From: Candidatus Helarchaeota archaeon
GTDB taxonomy: Archaea; Asgardarchaeota; Lokiarchaeia; Helarchaeales; JABXJV01
Assembly (NCBI GenBank): GCA_013375355.1
Contig: JABXJV010000485.1
Span: 1-25,558 of the forward strand
Reading direction: 5' to 3'
DNA: 25,558 nucleotides
The position numbers and the translations under genes were made by a program. The notes beneath the pieces were generated by a model. That model saw only the letters and a list, made by a program, of their open reading frames with translations. It made no database searches and was not told the DNA's origin. Below, in pieces: positions 23,337 through 25,558 of this stretch. Position 1 is the first letter of the stretch, and each line of letters begins with the position of its first letter.

Positions 23337-24347
23337 TTATAAACCTAAAGCTTGCAGATCTTCTATTAATCTTTTCTGTTTTGGATTCAAATTTTTAGGG
23401 ACTTTAATTTTAACTTTAACTAATAAATTTCCTCTTTTTTCTGTACCAATTCCATAAAAGCCTTGATTTTTTAATCTAAACGTCGTTAAATCTTGTGTTC
23501 CTGGAGGTATTTTTAAAGTTAAATTTCCTTCCATGCTAGGAATCGAAACTTTTCCTCCTAAAGAGGCTACAGTAAATGGAATTTCAGTCTCATAATATAG
23601 ATCATCATCTTTTCTCTTGAAATACGGATGCGGTTTGATCATTACTGAAATATACAAAGCCCCAGCCCGTCCACCTCTTTTACCGGGCATCCCTTCATTT
23701 GCTATTCTTAATTTTTGATTTGGATGGATTCCTCTAGGAATTTTAACTTTAATGGTTTTTTCTTTATTTGCACCTGGGTTCTTAAATTTGATTGTTCTTT
23801 CTCCACCATAGTATGCTTCTTGAAATTCTATTTCCATATCATACCTTAAATCTTCCCCAGATTGTGGCATCCTAGCCCCTGTACGACCAGGACCTCGTTG
23901 TTGACCTCTGAAAACATTGAAAATGTCTCCTAGATCACTAAAGACATCAAAATCATCAAATGGAGAGCCTCCACCAGATCTACGTCCAGATCGTCCTCCT
24001 ATATTTCTAAATAGATCTTCAAGATTAATACCACCAGGTCCACCTGTAGAGGTGTATGTATATGTTCCACCTGGTCCTCTACGAAATCCACCTCCAGGAC
24101 CTGGTCTTTGCTGATAACTGGAAGGATCACCCTCTACAACCCCAAATCTATCGTACATTTCTCGTTTTTTATCATCAGTTAATAACATGTAAGCTTCATT
24201 TACTTCTTTAAATTTATCTTCTGATTTTTTATCACCTGGATTCACATCAGGGTGATATTTTCGTGCCATTTTACGAAATGCACGTTTAATTTCTTCTTTT
24301 GAAGCATTTTTATTAATACCTAATAATTTATAATAATCCTTAACCAA
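23337..24347 (-). CDS. dnaJ: DnaJ-type co-chaperone, class B (no zinc finger)
   Basis: This 336-residue protein has a J domain at residues 4-68 with the H32-P33-D34 motif that stimulates DnaK ATPase. A Gly/Phe/Arg-rich region (about 75-155) contains repeated G-P-G-G and D-F-D-V-F-S-D-L-G-D-I-F, followed by the two C-terminal beta domains (from about 165). The four CxxCxGxG repeats of class A DnaJ are absent, so it is class B (CbpA/DNAJB-like). The start is TTG 24347: GAGGT (24355-24359) lies 7 bases upstream and TTG gives the normal N-terminus V-K-D-Y-Y-K-L-L-G. It is 53 bases before clpB and 96 bases after the lid-domain gene, consistent with a chaperone operon. Confidence 0.95.
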   Translation of the reverse strand: MVKDYYKLLGINKNASKEEIKRAFRKMARKYHPDVNPGDKKSEDKFKEVNEAYMLLTDDKKREMYDRFGVVEGDPSSYQQRPGPGGGFRRGPGGTYTYTSTGGPGGINLEDLFRNIGGRSGRRSGGGSPFDDFDVFSDLGDIFNVFRGQQRGPGRTGARMPQSGEDLRYDMEIEFQEAYYGGERTIKFKNPGANKEKTIKVKIPRGIHPNQKLRIANEGMPGKRGGRAGALYISVMIKPHPYFKRKDDDLYYETEIPFTVASLGGKVSIPSMEGNLTLKIPPGTQDLTTFRLKNQGFYGIGTEKRGNLLVKVKIKVPKNLNPKQKRLIEDLQALGL

Positions 24348-24354
24348 TTTATGT

Positions 24355-24359
24355 ACCTC
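24355..24359 (-). promoter_or_regulatory. Shine-Dalgarno for TTG start of dnaJ
   Basis: GAGGT on the minus strand, 7 bases before TTG 24347; no ATG is available at the family's normal N-terminus. Confidence 0.65.
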
Positions 24360-24443
24360 TTAAACCTTTCATAATTATCATTCCCTATTATTCTTTTAGA
24401 ATAACTGTAGGGGAAAATTGAAGGATAAACTTTTTTCATATCA

Positions 24444-24815
24444 TTAATCAATGTCTAAATCTGAATCCACCACTTCTTCATCTTTTTCCTTTTTCTTTTT
24501 AGCGGTTTTTGGAGCTAACCCTGGTGGTAGTTTAAAACTTACTTGGCAATTATCACATTCAAGGGGATCTACATTTTTTTGAGTGTGTTCATAAATTTTA
24601 GCTGAAAGTTGATGAATTGGAACTTGAAGTTCATCCATTGTGGTTTGTATTAAATTAATATCTTTATTGTTAATTGCATCTTTTAGAGTACTTATTTTTT
24701 CTTCAATAACTGGTTTTAAATCCCCAACTTCTGATTCTTTTTCTTTTAATATTTGATCAGCTTTACGGATAATAGCTTCTGCAATTTGAATTTCTTCTTT
24801 AAGTTTAGTATTCAT
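24444..24815 (-). CDS. Stand-alone paralogue of the DnaK C-terminal lid domain
   Basis: Residues 12-79 of this 123-residue protein align without gaps to the helical lid of the neighbouring DnaK: A-E-A-I-I here and A-E-S-L-I in DnaK, shared V-G-D-L-K-P, then H-Q-L-S-A-K-I-Y here and H-E-V-S-A-R-M-Y in DnaK. By hand count about 27 of 68 positions are identical. The end, E-V-V-D-S-D-L-D, echoes the DnaK tail N-V-V-D-A-D-Y-E. Between them is a new segment, L-E-C-D-N-C-Q-V-S-F-K-L-P-P-G, with a CxxC, and a Lys-rich stretch. No ATPase or substrate-binding beta domain is present. ATG 24815 has AGGTGA (24820-24825) close upstream. It lies between dnaK and dnaJ in one orientation. It is probably a partial duplication of dnaK that has gained its own role, perhaps modulating DnaK; the role is inference. 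Confidence 0.8.
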   Translation of the reverse strand: MNTKLKEEIQIAEAIIRKADQILKEKESEVGDLKPVIEEKISTLKDAINNKDINLIQTTMDELQVPIHQLSAKIYEHTQKNVDPLECDNCQVSFKLPPGLAPKTAKKKKEKDEEVVDSDLDID

Positions 24816-24883
24816 AAATTCACCTATTTAATAATCATGAATTTTATTTATATTAACATTTAGTCTACGTTTACGTCTTAATT

Positions 24884-24963
24884 TGGGGGGATCGGCAGGA
24901 ATTGAACCCGCATCTCCGAACGTATCACCGCCGGTGTCTATTACCACTTAGGACTACGACCCC
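24884..24963 (-). tRNA. tRNA-like gene with irregular anticodon arm; isotype undetermined
   Basis: On the minus strand GGGGTCG (24957-24963) pairs with CGATCCC (7 bp with one G-U), followed by discriminator C and an encoded CCA (24884-24886). The T arm is GCGGG-TTCAATT-CCTGC and the D arm is GTC...GAC with a GTGGTA loop. The middle part does not fold as a standard anticodon arm: CCGG can pair with TCGG, but this leaves a C-T mismatch and a loop of nine or more. If T33 precedes G-A-T the anticodon would be GAU (Ile), but the stem then has G-G and U-C mismatches. It may be a decayed tRNA, a tRNA with an unusual intron or arm, or my folding may be wrong. Confidence 0.7.
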
Positions 24964-25053
24964 ATGGTTATTATTATTTAAAAAAATATTTTTTGATAAA
25001 GTATTTTACGATATTTTTCATGTTTAAAAAAATAAAAGATTCAAGCGGAGTAT

Positions 25054-25558
25054 TTACGCTACTTCGTAATCAGCATCAACCACATTATCTTGTCCGGTCG
25101 CTTTTCGATATTTTTCCTCTTCAGTTTCATGTGGAGGAGTTGTTTGGCCATATCCTGGTTGTGGACCACCTTGTTGTCCATACATTCTAGCAGAAACTTC
25201 GTGCATAGCTCTTTGCAAGTCTTCCATGCCTGATTTAATCCTCTGTAAGTTGTTACTTTCAATTGCACCCTTCAATGAAAGAATTTTTTGGTCAATCTGT
25301 GGCTTTAAATCTCCAACTTTTGCTTCATTTTCTCTTACTATTTTTTCTACTTGGTAAATTAACGATTCTGCATGATTTTTAGCTTCAATAAGTTCTTTTT
25401 GCCTTCGATCTTCTTCTGCGTATTGTTCTGCTTCATGAATTTTCTTTTTTATTTCACCGTCCGCCATTTTTGTAGATGCTGTAATTGTTATAGCATTAGC
25501 TTTTCCAGTTGCTAGGTCCTTTGCTGATACATTTAGAATTCCATTTACATCAATTTCA
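25054..25558 (-). CDS. dnaK: DnaK (HSP70) chaperone, C-terminal part; 5' end outside window
   Basis: The frame is open to the right edge, so only the last ~168 residues are seen. They start in the substrate-binding domain, E-I-D-V-N-G-I-L-N-V-S-A-K-D and A-I-T-I-T-A-S-T-K, which is the bacterial DnaK pattern. The helical lid follows with E-E-D-R-R-Q-K-E-L-I-E-A-K-N and S-L-I-Y-Q-V-E-K, then a Gly/Pro/Gln linker and the tail D-N-V-V-D-A-D-Y-E-V-A. The ATPase domain lies beyond the window. The Met of T-K-M-A-D is internal, not a start. It is the first visible gene of the dnaK, lid paralogue, dnaJ, clpB cluster; grpE is not in the window and may be upstream. Confidence 0.96.
   Translation of the reverse strand, partial: EIDVNGILNVSAKDLATGKANAITITASTKMADGEIKKKIHEAEQYAEEDRRQKELIEAKNHAESLIYQVEKIVRENEAKVGDLKPQIDQKILSLKGAIESNNLQRIKSGMEDLQRAMHEVSARMYGQQGGPQPGYGQTTPPHETEEEKYRKATGQDNVVDADYEVA

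Noticed and set aside
24444..24815. GrpE
   Set aside because: Its position next to dnaJ suggested GrpE, but the sequence aligns with the DnaK lid, not GrpE, and lacks the GrpE beta domain.
1..25558. CRISPR array, IS element, transposase or integrase
   Set aside because: I saw no regularly spaced repeats and no transposase or integrase motifs on either strand.

Overview
The window is AT-rich archaeal DNA, most likely from an Asgard archaeon of the Lokiarchaeia type. The evidence is a complete archaeal TFB (TFIIB-like) gene, an SDS22-type leucine-rich-repeat protein, an F420-type LLM oxidoreductase, CooC-like and CdhC-like genes of nickel/CO biochemistry, and a probable selenoprotein whose 3' UTR carries a eukaryote-like SECIS. 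Several genes are bacterial in type (RNase PH, ClpB, DnaJ, DnaK). The lineage call is inference from content; no marker gene was searched.

Layout. 1-595: 5' part of a UPF0280 (ApbE-like) gene. 671-4611: two overlapping genes for a heterodimeric ABC exporter with one degenerate ATP site. 4722-5654: an amidohydrolase-fold protein lacking two metal ligands. 5776-7277: bacterial-type RNase PH, tail-to-tail with a CooC-like ATPase. 7480-8385: an acyl-CoA dehydratase/benzoyl-CoA reductase activase. 8484-10630: a leucine-rich-repeat gene, a decayed copy of its 3' end, a DUF2059 gene and a broken gene. 10828-11578: a FrnE/DsbA-like thiol oxidoreductase with in-frame TGA at the first position of its CxxC motif, followed by a SECIS candidate. 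11606-12911: two membrane proteins and a triple zinc-ribbon protein. 13137-14054: a GC-richer radical SAM gene, probably acquired. 14155-15810: a DUF998 membrane protein and a beta-helix-like protein. 15906-17936: LLM oxidoreductase and a stand-alone CdhC-like domain. 18026-19611: TFB, a repeat-bearing promoter region and two tiny overlapping ORFs. 19721-20554: a family 2 glycosyltransferase. 20674-25558: a minus-strand chaperone cluster running dnaK, a tRNA-like gene, a stand-alone copy of the DnaK lid domain, dnaJ, clpB.

The strongest discovery candidate is the selenoprotein. The reading frame is open from a TTG start with a Shine-Dalgarno through TGA to the normal end of the family. The TGA falls exactly on the first catalytic Cys (U-P-W-C). 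Starting 31 bases after the stop codon is an AUGA, a perfect 11-bp helix, unpaired AA in the apical loop and a closing GA, which is the eukaryotic SECIS plan. The second is the free-standing DnaK lid paralogue beside dnaK. Many genes here appear to start at TTG, with a well-placed GAGG-type Shine-Dalgarno deciding the start.
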